Assembly (NCBI GenBank): GCA_002338505.1
Contig: DDIK01000151.1
Location: 1-29,778, forward strand
DNA length: 29,778 bases
Source: Bacteriovorax sp. UBA1852
Lineage (GTDB): Bacteria; Bdellovibrionota; Bacteriovoracia; Bacteriovoracales; Bacteriovoracaceae
Reading direction: 5' to 3'
Under the pieces are notes generated by a model. The model was given only the letters and a program-made list of their open reading frames with translations, made no database searches and had not been told where the DNA came from. Shown here one piece after another: positions 7,753 to 14,817 of the stretch. A program made the translations under genes and the position numbers. The stretch's first letter is position 1; each line of letters opens with the position of its first letter.

Positions 7753-8866
7753 AGGTCTTCCTTATTTCTAAAAAGTATACTTTTTCGTCATTGAGATAGT
7801 TTAGTTCTTTAATTTCATTTCTTTTTAAATATCCAAATCCGGTTTCAAATCCGTTATATATAATGTTTATCTTTGCTGATTTTCCTTCATTGTTTGCCGT
7901 GTATTTAGTGCGTGTGTAATACGTTGGAGTAGTGTCTCTCTCATTTGAATAATTCGTCAGATCAATTTCTAAATCAGTGTCTAGTATGTTGGTTTTTAGC
8001 TTTAGACTTTGAACCTTAGCTTTATTTATACTGCTTGGTGCACTATTGTTTTCAACAAGCTCGTATGAGGGGACAAGAGTGATGTAGGGGCTAATTTTAA
8101 ACGTCGCACTTGCTCTATATTGTTTCCCTTTATATTTGTAATCAAATTTACTATTTTCTGCTGTTGTTCCTGTAATTGAATTTCCCATGTATCTTTCGAG
8201 GAATGCAACATCCCCTGAAAGTTCATCATAAGCATATTGGCCGTAACTTAATTTATACTCAACATTCCAAAAGCTAAATCGTGTATAGATCTTTTCATAG
8301 AAAAATTTAGGTGATCCCTCTTCAACTGAACCAATTCTGCTTGATAATTCATCATTAAGTGGTTTTGACTGGATTGCCATTGCACCAATTTCAAAATCTG
8401 TAGTTTTGTAATTTAATTTTTGACTTAGACCTACTGATGTCACATTTGATTGAATAAACTCACCAACAACTTCTGAGCCATTGTCAAGACTTCCTAAATT
8501 TAGTTCTATATAGTCAAAAAATGATGCTTTTATATATGCATGATCGTAAACAACACTAGAGTCAGGTGTATTTCTTTTTTCGTTGAATCCACTTTGAGTT
8601 GACCCTGTTTCATATTTCATTCCAAGCTTACTGACAAAGGACATGAATGTATTCATCTCCAGTTCTGAGTTGAGCATGACCTTCGTTTTATTTAACGTTC
8701 CTTTCTCAGACTTTCCTGTCTGTTCTGTAAATTTAATACTCAGGTCGATATCAAAATTCTTTACGCCATACTGAGATTTGATGCTCTCACCATTGGCCAG
8801 TGCCGTTGCCGAAAGGGTCATAGCAAGTACGAAGTTCTTAATATAAGTTTTTCTAATGTTTTTCAT
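7739..8866 (-). CDS. Outer-membrane beta-barrel (porin-like) protein
   Basis: The 375-residue protein has a cleavable signal peptide (basic MKNIRKTYIK, hydrophobic core, then ATALANG, cleavage probably near residue 25). The rest is dominated by alternating hydrophobic/polar strands with frequent Tyr and Phe, for example FFDYIELNLGSLDNG, FSFWNVEYKLSYGQYAY and ISPYITLVPSYELV, as in porins and other outer-membrane barrels. It ends in KTYDFI, so the usual terminal aromatic residue is one position from the end rather than last. No transport specificity can be read. It is the first gene of the run continuing into the large lipoprotein and the Kazal lipoprotein, with a 14-bp overlap to the former. 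A 16-bp near-palindrome lies 26-41 bp upstream of its start. Confidence 0.78.
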   Translation of the reverse strand: MKNIRKTYIKNFVLAMTLSATALANGESIKSQYGVKNFDIDLSIKFTEQTGKSEKGTLNKTKVMLNSELEMNTFMSFVSKLGMKYETGSTQSGFNEKRNTPDSSVVYDHAYIKASFFDYIELNLGSLDNGSEVVGEFIQSNVTSVGLSQKLNYKTTDFEIGAMAIQSKPLNDELSSRIGSVEEGSPKFFYEKIYTRFSFWNVEYKLSYGQYAYDELSGDVAFLERYMGNSITGTTAENSKFDYKYKGKQYRASATFKISPYITLVPSYELVENNSAPSSINKAKVQSLKLKTNILDTDLEIDLTNYSNERDTTPTYYTRTKYTANNEGKSAKINIIYNGFETGFGYLKRNEIKELNYLNDEKVYFLEIRKTYDFI

Positions 8867-8891
8867 TAGATGGATCTTATCATTTTGCGTT

Positions 8892-8907
8892 GTGCGTTTA
8901 AATGCAC
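8892..8907. promoter_or_regulatory. 16-bp near-perfect palindrome upstream of the beta-barrel operon
   Basis: GTGCGTTTAAATGCAC reads GTGC-(R)-TTTAAA-(Y)-GCAC on both strands apart from one mismatched pair, a typical operator shape. On the minus strand it follows a TTGACA at 8915-8910 by two bases, but no good -10 hexamer lies at the matching distance. It may be a repressor or activator site for the operon starting at 8866. Confidence 0.4.
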
Positions 8908-8995
8908 CTTGTCAAAATTACATTGTAAATGAATACTATGTTATAGTGTAAGTGTTTGTTATTACGACTTTGTAAAGTGGGTTTTTATGTAATTA

Positions 8996-9072
8996 TGGTG
9001 GCTTCGCCCTGAATTGAACAGGGGACCTGCAGGATATGAATCTGCCGCTCTAACCATCTGAGCTACGAAGCC
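8996..9072 (-). tRNA. tRNA-Met (anticodon CAU), elongator type
   Basis: A complete 77-nt cloverleaf is present on the minus strand. It has the 7-bp acceptor stem GGCTTCG/CGAAGCC, D stem GCTC/GAGC, anticodon loop TTCATAT with CAT at 9038-9036, T arm CCCTG-TTCAATT-CAGGG, discriminator A, and an encoded CCA. G1-C72 pairing and the lack of the GGG/CCC anticodon stem exclude an initiator tRNA. CAU can also belong to tRNA-Ile2, the TilS substrate. The acceptor pairs at 4-69 and 5-68 are T-A, unlike the C-G pairs of E. coli Ile2, and the D arm is Met-like, so Met is preferred. Oddities are an A31-C39 mismatch closing the anticodon stem and T at position 38. Confidence 0.88.
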
Positions 9073-9092
9073 ATGTTTTTTGAACGAAGCAA

Positions 9093-9121
9093 ATATTAAT
9101 TTGTTGCCTCTTTTCTGTCAA
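9093..9121 (-). promoter_or_regulatory. Consensus promoter of the tRNA gene
   Basis: On the minus strand a perfect TTGACA (9121-9116) and TAATAT (9098-9093) are 17 bases apart. Transcription would start near 9086, about 14 nt before the mature tRNA. The element occupies the region that an over-long tilS frame (TTG at 9080) would claim as coding. Confidence 0.8.
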
Positions 9122-9139
9122 TCATATAATTTTCTTTTA

Positions 9140-10279
9140 ATGAATAATAAATTTTCAAAATACTCATATGAGTTTATTCACCATATTCTGCTCTTTTCAA
9201 AGAATCACAAATTGAATCTCGATACTACTCCGAGCGTGATCGCATTAAGTGGTGGTCTTGATTCCGTTGCTCTGTTATCAGTTCTTACTTCACTTTATCA
9301 ATTGGGAAAGATTAAGCATATGCCTCGTGCCGTTATGATTGATCACGGTACGCGAGAGGAGATAAGAGACGAGATAAGTGCTATGCGTGAGTACTGCCGG
9401 AGTTTAATGGTTGATTTAAAAGTCATAAAAATAGAAGTAACTGGAAATTCAAATTTCGAGCATCTCGCGAGAGAATCCCGCTACAGTGCTTTATTTGAAG
9501 ATTCTTCTTCTCGAGAGTTGATAGTTTTGGGTCATCATTTAAATGATTCCTTGGAGTGGAGTCTGCTTCAGGGGCTAAAGAGTTCTAAAGTGACTTCAGG
9601 TCTGGGTATCCCTCTTGTAAATGGTAGGCTTAGAAGACCATTTCTATGTGTCTCGAAGAAACATATTAAACGCTATGCTAGAGAGATGGGGCTTAAGTGG
9701 CATGAGGACTCGAGTAATTTAAATCTCAAATTTGAAAGAAATAGAATCAGATATCATTTAGAGCAACTAGAACACTTTCATCCAAAAATGCTTGCTCATT
9801 ACGCCGCAAGGTCTAATGAGATGGCCAGTCTGCTGAATCTAGAGTGGCCTAAAAGACATAGGGTAGCCTCACAAGTATTTAAACGAAATTGGGGTTATAT
9901 TATAGAGCATAATGGTCAGCTTGATTTGGAAAAGGTAAGAGGTTGCGCAGAGAAAGCTAGTAAGGCGCAAAGAGGAAAGTTACGCTCTCAGCTAGAAAAC
10001 TTAATAAAAATGCAAAAGTCTGGTAAATTTGGTCCTTTAAATTTGTCAGGAGGTGTGAAGGCCTATCAATTTCAGAACAAAACATTAATATGCAGGCCTG
10101 GTGAGAATATTTCATTATTACCCAATGGTTCGCAGATTACTGACTCAATTCCTTTCCTTGTAGAAGTATCAAGAAAGTTAGCACTCAAGACGATACCTTT
10201 TATCAATAATCAATTAGAAGAGGGAAGGCTCAACTACTTTTATCGATTTCCGAGCAATAAAGTTGTCTATTGGCTCTAA
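9140..10279 (+). CDS. tilS: tRNA(Ile)-lysidine synthetase
   Basis: The protein is about 379 residues. It belongs to the N-type ATP pyrophosphatase (PP-loop) family: SGGLDS lies at residues 37-42, preceded by VIAL. TilS-specific motifs follow: HLARESRYSALF (108-119), GHHLNDSLEWSLLQG (131-145), RRPFL, and GLKWHEDSSNLNLKFERNRIR (184-204). The enzyme converts C34 of tRNA-Ile2 (CAU) to lysidine, so that the tRNA reads AUA and is charged with isoleucine. I choose the ATG at 9140. The frame extends upstream to a TTG at 9080, but that stretch overlaps the tRNA promoter. No strong ribosome binding site is visible. It is followed by ftsH and folP, a gene order common in bacteria. Confidence 0.93.
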   Translation: MNNKFSKYSYEFIHHILLFSKNHKLNLDTTPSVIALSGGLDSVALLSVLTSLYQLGKIKHMPRAVMIDHGTREEIRDEISAMREYCRSLMVDLKVIKIEVTGNSNFEHLARESRYSALFEDSSSRELIVLGHHLNDSLEWSLLQGLKSSKVTSGLGIPLVNGRLRRPFLCVSKKHIKRYAREMGLKWHEDSSNLNLKFERNRIRYHLEQLEHFHPKMLAHYAARSNEMASLLNLEWPKRHRVASQVFKRNWGYIIEHNGQLDLEKVRGCAEKASKAQRGKLRSQLENLIKMQKSGKFGPLNLSGGVKAYQFQNKTLICRPGENISLLPNGSQITDSIPFLVEVSRKLALKTIPFINNQLEEGRLNYFYRFPSNKVVYWL

Positions 10280-10335
10280 AATCAGCTCGAATGTTGACAA
10301 ATATGAGAATGATCCCAAATTATTACAAAACATTA

Positions 10336-10365
10336 TTGATTCTTTGATGCTTAACCATGTAAAAT
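10336..10365 (+). promoter_or_regulatory. Candidate ftsH promoter
   Basis: TTGATT (10336-10341) and TAAAAT (10360-10365) are 18 bases apart in the 125-bp gap before ftsH, giving a leader of about 33 nt. A consensus TTGACA further up (10294-10299) has only AATTAT at 18 bases as a partner, so a second, weaker promoter is possible. Confidence 0.4.
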
Positions 10366-10404
10366 GTCTGCATCATTGGATGAATAAGAATTAAAAGGAA
10401 TATA

Positions 10405-12306
10405 ATGAAAAACCAACAAAAAAGTATCCTCTTATGGGTTGTGCTCATACTCATGCTTCTCTTTGTCGCTAAGATTTCTTCTGAAACTCAAAAGGCTTAC
10501 AAGAACATCACTTATCCTGAGTTTGTAAATGCAGTCGAAACTAAGCATGTTGAGAAAGTTGTCCTCAAAGACAAGTTAACAATTCATGGAAAATTTAATG
10601 ACGGCTATGAAGGTGGAACTTGGTTTCAAACCACAGGTCCAACAGGTAAAGAAACATATGATGTTTTAAAGGCCAATGGCATTATTCCAGAATATGAAAA
10701 ACAAGAAGAACAATCACTTTTCACCCAGTTCTTAATCAGCTGGGGACCGATGATTTTTCTCTTTGTCATTGTAATCTTCTTTCTCAAACAGCTTCAAGCT
10801 GGTGGCGGTAAGGCGATGAGCTTTGGAAAATCTAAAGCTAGAATGCTCTCTCCACATGATAAGAAAGTAACATTTAACGACGTCTCTGGTGTTGAAGAGG
10901 CCAAGGAAGAACTTGCTGAAGTTGTCGACTTCTTAAAGGACCCTAAGAAATATACGGCTCTTGGTGGGAAGATCCCTAAAGGTGTTATTCTTGTTGGTCC
11001 TCCTGGTACTGGTAAAACTCTTCTTGCAAGAGCAGTTGCTGGTGAAGCAAACGTACCTTTCTTTTCAATCTCTGGTTCTGATTTTGTTGAGATGTTTGTT
11101 GGTGTCGGTGCTTCAAGAGTAAGAGACTTATTTGAACAAGGTAAGAAGAGCGCTCCATGTATTATCTTTATTGATGAGATCGATGCTGTCGGTAGACATA
11201 GAGGCCACGGAATGGGTGGTGGTCACGATGAGAGAGAGCAGACATTAAACCAGCTTCTCGTTGAAATGGATGGTTTTGAATCAAACGAAGGTGTTATTCT
11301 TATTGCTGCCACGAACAGAATTGATGTTCTTGATAGTGCACTTTTAAGACCAGGACGATTTGATAGAAGAGTCATGGTTGGCGCACCAGATGTAAGAGGC
11401 CGACTTGGTATTTTAAAAGTTCATACAAATAAAACTCCATTAGCAGATGGTGTTGATCTTGAAGTTATTGCAAAAGGTTGCCCTGGATTCACTGGTGCAG
11501 ACCTTGCGAACCTTGTTAATGAGGCCGCATTATTTGCTGCACGATATGGTAAGAAAAGTCTTGAGATGATTGACTTTGAAATGGCAAAAGATAAAGTTCT
11601 TATGGGGCCAGAGAGAAAGTCTATGGTGATCTCTGACCATGAGAAGAAAGTTACTGCATTTCATGAGGCTGGACATACGCTTGTTGGGATGAGTCTTCCA
11701 AACACTGATCCTATTCACAAGGTTTCTATTATGCCACGTGGTGGAGCTCTTGGTGTTACTCAAACACTTCCAAATGAAGACCTCTTAAGTTTCACTAAAG
11801 AGAAAGGTCAAAACTTTATCGCTTTCCTCATGGGTGGACGATGTGCTGAAGAGCTCGTTTTCAACGAGATCTCTAATGGTGCATCAAATGATATTGAAAA
11901 AGCAACGCAACTTGCAAGTAATATGGTTTGCTCTTGGGGAATGAGTCCTAAGATGGGACCTAGAAATTATAAGCAACCAGGACTTTCACCATTTGGCTCA
12001 AGCGCTCCAAGTGAAGGTATTGGTTATTCAGATAAGACGGCCCTTGAAATTGATCAAGAGATTCATGATCTTATTCAAGATAATTATACAATTGCTATCA
12101 ATATCCTTAAAGAAAAGCGCGATGCTCTAGTTCGTCTTGCTGAGGGACTTATTCTTTGGGAGACACTTGATAAGAAACAAGTTGATGATCTTGTTGCAGG
12201 TATTGATATTGGCGTTCCAATCATTGAAAAGAAAAAGCCTGAGCCAGAGGAGCCTAAGGAGTCAAAGGACTCTAAAGAATCGGAAATGGCCGAGAGTTCA
12301 AAATAG
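10405..12306 (+). CDS. ftsH: ATP-dependent zinc metalloprotease FtsH
   Basis: The 633-residue protein has the full FtsH layout. A membrane helix (about 7-24) is followed by a periplasmic domain and a second helix (about 110-129). The AAA module has Walker A GPPGTGKT (198-205), Walker B IIFIDEID (253-260), and the second region of homology with NRIDVLDSALLRPGRFDRR. The metalloprotease domain has HEAGH (420-424) and a third zinc ligand in SNDIEKAT (Asp496). FtsH is a membrane-anchored hexamer that degrades misfolded membrane proteins and regulatory substrates. AAAAGGA lies about 6 bases before the ATG. The C-terminal tail is Glu/Lys/Ser-rich and ends at a TAG. The same frame continues for 15 more codons of similar composition to a TAA that overlaps the folP start (see 12307-12354). 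Confidence 0.97.
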   Translation: MKNQQKSILLWVVLILMLLFVAKISSETQKAYKNITYPEFVNAVETKHVEKVVLKDKLTIHGKFNDGYEGGTWFQTTGPTGKETYDVLKANGIIPEYEKQEEQSLFTQFLISWGPMIFLFVIVIFFLKQLQAGGGKAMSFGKSKARMLSPHDKKVTFNDVSGVEEAKEELAEVVDFLKDPKKYTALGGKIPKGVILVGPPGTGKTLLARAVAGEANVPFFSISGSDFVEMFVGVGASRVRDLFEQGKKSAPCIIFIDEIDAVGRHRGHGMGGGHDEREQTLNQLLVEMDGFESNEGVILIAATNRIDVLDSALLRPGRFDRRVMVGAPDVRGRLGILKVHTNKTPLADGVDLEVIAKGCPGFTGADLANLVNEAALFAARYGKKSLEMIDFEMAKDKVLMGPERKSMVISDHEKKVTAFHEAGHTLVGMSLPNTDPIHKVSIMPRGGALGVTQTLPNEDLLSFTKEKGQNFIAFLMGGRCAEELVFNEISNGASNDIEKATQLASNMVCSWGMSPKMGPRNYKQPGLSPFGSSAPSEGIGYSDKTALEIDQEIHDLIQDNYTIAINILKEKRDALVRLAEGLILWETLDKKQVDDLVAGIDIGVPIIEKKKPEPEEPKESKDSKESEMAESSK

Positions 12307-12354
12307 TCTGAAGATGACTCTTCTGAAACAGGTGATGATCCAGCACTAGCTTAA
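12307..12354 (+). other. In-frame continuation of the ftsH tail beyond an amber stop
   Basis: After the TAG at 12304-12306 the ftsH frame stays open for SEDDSSETGDDPALA and then TAA (12352-12354). The acidic, Ser-rich composition continues that of the tail, and TAA overlaps the folP ATG as TAATG, the usual geometry of translational coupling. The simplest reading is that the ancestral ftsH ended here and the TAG is a later change. TAG is an ordinary stop elsewhere in the window, so code reassignment is not indicated. Confidence 0.5.
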
Positions 12355-13205
12355 TGTCTAAAAATATAATTCCTATGGGGGTGATCAATATCACCCCCAA
12401 TTCCTTCTCCGATGGAAATAAATACCAAGACCAAGACCATCTGAGCTCCCTTACGACTTCTTTCTTAAATTTTGAAAATTCATGGGTTGATCTAGGAGCT
12501 GAGAGTACCGCTCCTTTTAACGATCCTATTTCTGATGAACAAGAATGGAATCGGCTCTCTTGTTTCGTCGAGCAAAATATTGAAACGATTAATAAGTTTA
12601 AAACTGTTTCTATTGATACATATAAAGTCGCAACAATCCGTCGATTCTTAGAAGTTTTTAACTCTGGCATAGAGTCTCAAATCGTTTGGAATGATATCTC
12701 TGGGGAGTTGTCTGAGGTAGCTCGAGTTCTTAAAGATTACCCATCTCTTAAATATGTCTTTTCTCATAATTTAGCACCAACAAGAGACATCTCTTCTTCT
12801 CATATGGATTATCTCTGTGAAGATATCCTTGAGAGTTGTTTAGTAAAATTTCAAGAGGCGTTAGCGTTCTTTAAAAATGAGGGGATTGATCTTGATCGAA
12901 TATATCTTGATCCTTGCTTTGGATTTTCTAAAACTAAAGAACAGAATTATGAAATCATTAGAGAGTTTTCAAGATTAAAGTCTTTGCATAATAAATGGGT
13001 GATAGGCGTTTCAAGAAAGTCATTTCTGCAAGACTTATCTTATTCAGATAATAAAACACAACGAATTATCGAGAGCGAATACTTTCATCATGCTCTTTTA
13101 GTTCTCTTTATGGAGCATAAATTAGGGGAGACTATTTTTCGTGTTCATGATCCGCAAATCTTTCAACATGCTTTAAGTGCACATTCACACTTTTATAAGA
13201 AATAG
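12354..13205 (+). CDS. folP: Dihydropteroate synthase, divergent
   Basis: The 283-residue protein has the dihydropteroate synthase TIM-barrel motifs in order: MGVINITPNSFSDG (8-21), WVDLGAEST (44-52), VSIDTYK (85-91), IVWNDISG (110-117), YLDPCFGFSKT (184-194), VIGVSRKSFL (216-225) and the C-terminal RVHDP. The enzyme joins p-aminobenzoate to the pterin pyrophosphate in folate synthesis. The Arg after EST, which contacts the pyrophosphate in well-studied enzymes (Arg63 of E. coli), is Ala53 here (GAESTAPF), and the pterin loop after residue 137 is unlike the usual one. Other catalytic positions are kept, so activity is likely. The ATG overlaps the in-frame TAA of the extended ftsH frame, and ftsH-folP adjacency is widespread. 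Confidence 0.86.
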   Translation: MSKNIIPMGVINITPNSFSDGNKYQDQDHLSSLTTSFLNFENSWVDLGAESTAPFNDPISDEQEWNRLSCFVEQNIETINKFKTVSIDTYKVATIRRFLEVFNSGIESQIVWNDISGELSEVARVLKDYPSLKYVFSHNLAPTRDISSSHMDYLCEDILESCLVKFQEALAFFKNEGIDLDRIYLDPCFGFSKTKEQNYEIIREFSRLKSLHNKWVIGVSRKSFLQDLSYSDNKTQRIIESEYFHHALLVLFMEHKLGETIFRVHDPQIFQHALSAHSHFYKK

Positions 13206-13242
13206 TTTTTTCTTTTTCTAAATTTTCTTGTACCTTTATTAC

Positions 13243-13626
13243 ATGAGAGTTGGACAAGTGATTCTTTTTTCAAAAGATAAGTTATTACTGAGTAGATTTC
13301 TTAGTGACTTATTTGATCTTATGCCTAGCGTAGATGAGGATGCTATTCGCATTAAAGGTGCTAATATTTCTTTTCTCATCATTGAACGTGAGAAGCTTGC
13401 GTTTAGTGGCTCTAGTAATATTATCGATTTCTTTGTTGATAGCATTGAAGAGATTGAGGCCATGCATAAGAAAGTTGAATTCATTTACTATCGTTATGAC
13501 ATTAAAGATCTTGACGGTGAGTCAAATAAAACTGTCCCATCTATTAAGAATTCACAAGAGGGGAGCTTCTTCTTTATCACTGACCCTGACAATAGGCGTT
13601 GGAAAATTTCTTTCTTTAAAAGCTGA
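13243..13626 (+). CDS. VOC/glyoxalase-like small protein, function unknown
   Basis: The protein is about 127 residues and starts MRVGQVILFSKDK. The overall pattern is an initial beta strand and helix (LLLSRFLSDLFDL), then strands, then a closing FFFITDPDNRRWKISFF. This resembles a single vicinal-oxygen-chelate (glyoxalase/bleomycin-resistance) domain, where FTDPDGNRWEI-type endings are common. The usual metal-binding His and Glu residues are not obvious, so enzymatic activity is uncertain. I place the start at the ATG at 13243. A TTG 15 bases upstream is also in frame, and neither has a clear ribosome binding site. It lies 37 bp after folP on the same strand, so cotranscription with the tilS-ftsH-folP run is plausible. 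Confidence 0.6.
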   Translation: MRVGQVILFSKDKLLLSRFLSDLFDLMPSVDEDAIRIKGANISFLIIEREKLAFSGSSNIIDFFVDSIEEIEAMHKKVEFIYYRYDIKDLDGESNKTVPSIKNSQEGSFFFITDPDNRRWKISFFKS

Positions 13627-13731
13627 TATTAATCATCAAGTAACATCATTAAGCCCAATGTAAGATCATGTATGTTTACATATTAATTGTTCAATCGTTT
13701 AATATTTATAACGATACAGAAAGGAAAAATC

Positions 13732-14604
13732 ATGAAAATTTTTAAAGCCCTAGGATTGGCAACTGTTCTTACTGTTAATGTTCTAGCAGTAGACAAGGTA
13801 GTTTATGGAGATGATAACAGACAGGACTTGTACGAAGTTACAAATTCACTTTATCTAGAATTAGCAAATTCAACAGCAGCTATGATCAGCGGCTATAATA
13901 TTAAAATTGATCAAAATGACAAAGTTGAGTTCACTGGACAGAGAACTTTAGCTCAGCGTGGAATATGTGAATACGAGAAATTTACTGAGCAACTGGCAAT
14001 GGCAAATTGTTCAGGATTCTTAGTTGGTGAAGACTTACTTGTTACAGCTGGCCACTGTATAAAATCAATGGACAATTGTGAAAGTTATAAGTGGGTTTTT
14101 AATTATGCTCACTCTACTAATAATACTTCTGAAGCAATGTCTCTTACAAAGAGAGATGTTTATGGTTGTAAGGAAATAGTCGAGCGAAGTCTTGAAAGAG
14201 GTACAAAAGATGACTATGCACTTATCAGACTTGATAGAAAGGTTGAAGGAAGAACTCCTCTTAAAGTAAGACTTGATGGAAAAGTGAGTGATGGTGAAGA
14301 CCTTGTTGTCATTGGTCACCCAACAGGTATTCCAACGAAAATTGCTGATGATGCTAATGTTCGCAACAATAGTAACTCAGTTTTCTTTACGGCAAATCTT
14401 GATACTTTTGGTGGAAACTCTGGCTCTGCAGTTTTCAATACTAACACAGGTGAAGTTGAAGGAATTCTTGTTAGAGGTGAAACAGATTACGTCTATGACT
14501 GGTCAAAAGGTTGTAGAAAGGTAAACGTTTGTACTGATGAAGGTTGTCGTGGTGAAGATGTTACGAGAATCACTAACATTAAATCGCTTAAAGCTCTACT
14601 ATAG
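13732..14604 (+). CDS. Secreted trypsin-like (S1) serine protease
   Basis: The 290-residue protein has a signal peptide (MKIFKALGLATVLTVNVLA). The complete S1 triad is His108 in LLVTAGHC, Asp161 in DDYALIRL and Ser230 in DTFGGNSGSAVF. NCSGFLVG before the His is the usual strand. Asp224, six residues before the catalytic Ser, sits where Asp189 of trypsin lies, but the surrounding GGNSGS is closer to V8/glutamyl-endopeptidase-like enzymes, so specificity is open. Ten cysteines, several near the C-terminus (261, 267, 272), suggest disulfides in an exported enzyme. The ATG at 13732 has AAGGA six bases upstream and begins the signal peptide directly, which rules out the longer frame from 13687. 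A strong terminator follows 26 bp after the stop, so it is a single-gene unit. Confidence 0.9.
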   Translation: MKIFKALGLATVLTVNVLAVDKVVYGDDNRQDLYEVTNSLYLELANSTAAMISGYNIKIDQNDKVEFTGQRTLAQRGICEYEKFTEQLAMANCSGFLVGEDLLVTAGHCIKSMDNCESYKWVFNYAHSTNNTSEAMSLTKRDVYGCKEIVERSLERGTKDDYALIRLDRKVEGRTPLKVRLDGKVSDGEDLVVIGHPTGIPTKIADDANVRNNSNSVFFTANLDTFGGNSGSAVFNTNTGEVEGILVRGETDYVYDWSKGCRKVNVCTDEGCRGEDVTRITNIKSLKALL

Positions 14605-14630
14605 TAATTATTTAAATAATTCTTATATAA

Positions 14631-14656
14631 AAGCCCTCTTGCTGAGGGCTTTTTTT
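14631..14656 (+). terminator. Intrinsic terminator after the S1 protease gene
   Basis: AAGCCCTC (14631-14638), a five-base loop, and GAGGGCTT (14644-14651) form an 8-bp stem running straight into a T tract. Confidence 0.9.
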
Positions 14657-14754
14657 ATTTCTAGGGCCATTTTAGAGTGTCAAAAAATCACTACTATCTT
14701 TCTTAAGGTCCTGTAAGCACGTACTTTCAACAATTCTTACTCTCTGCAACGCTG

Positions 14755-14773
14755 GCATGATTCATGCTAATAT
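14755..14773 (+). promoter_or_regulatory. Extended -10 promoter with overlapping palindrome, for the S8 protease
   Basis: TGCTAATAT (14765-14773) fits an extended -10 (TGnTAATAT). No good -35 is seen. A perfect palindrome GCATGA-T-TCATGC (14755-14767) overlaps the TG motif and abuts the hexamer, as expected of a repressor or activator site. The GTG start of the protease is 45 bp downstream of the hexamer. Confidence 0.45.
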
Positions 14774-14817
14774 TATTGTAGTGAAAGGATGTTGCGAAAA
14801 TTACCAAGGAAGGTAGT

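Noticed and set aside
8884..8915. Standard sigma-70 promoter using TTGACA at 8915-8910
   Set aside because: No acceptable -10 hexamer lies at 16-18 bases (the sequence there is CAACGC). Only the palindrome is reported.
9080..9139. TTG start for tilS at 9080
   Set aside because: The segment holds the tRNA promoter on the other strand, has no ribosome binding site, and adds residues not needed before the PP-loop domain.
12304..12306. TAG read as a sense codon (genetic-code change)
   Set aside because: TAG ends other intact genes here (the FAD oxidoreductase, folP and the S1 protease), so it is an ordinary stop in this genome.
12272..12670. Possible gene on the minus strand across the ftsH/folP junction
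   Set aside because: It lies inside two well-supported genes on the other strand and its translation shows no domain or signal. The same applies to the other antisense frames, such as 2748-2963, 6893-7123 and 24458-24754.
13675..13705. Promoter TTTACA with TAATAT for the S1 protease
   Set aside because: The spacing is 19 bases for the good -10 and only TTTAAT lies at 17, so it is too weak to annotate with confidence.
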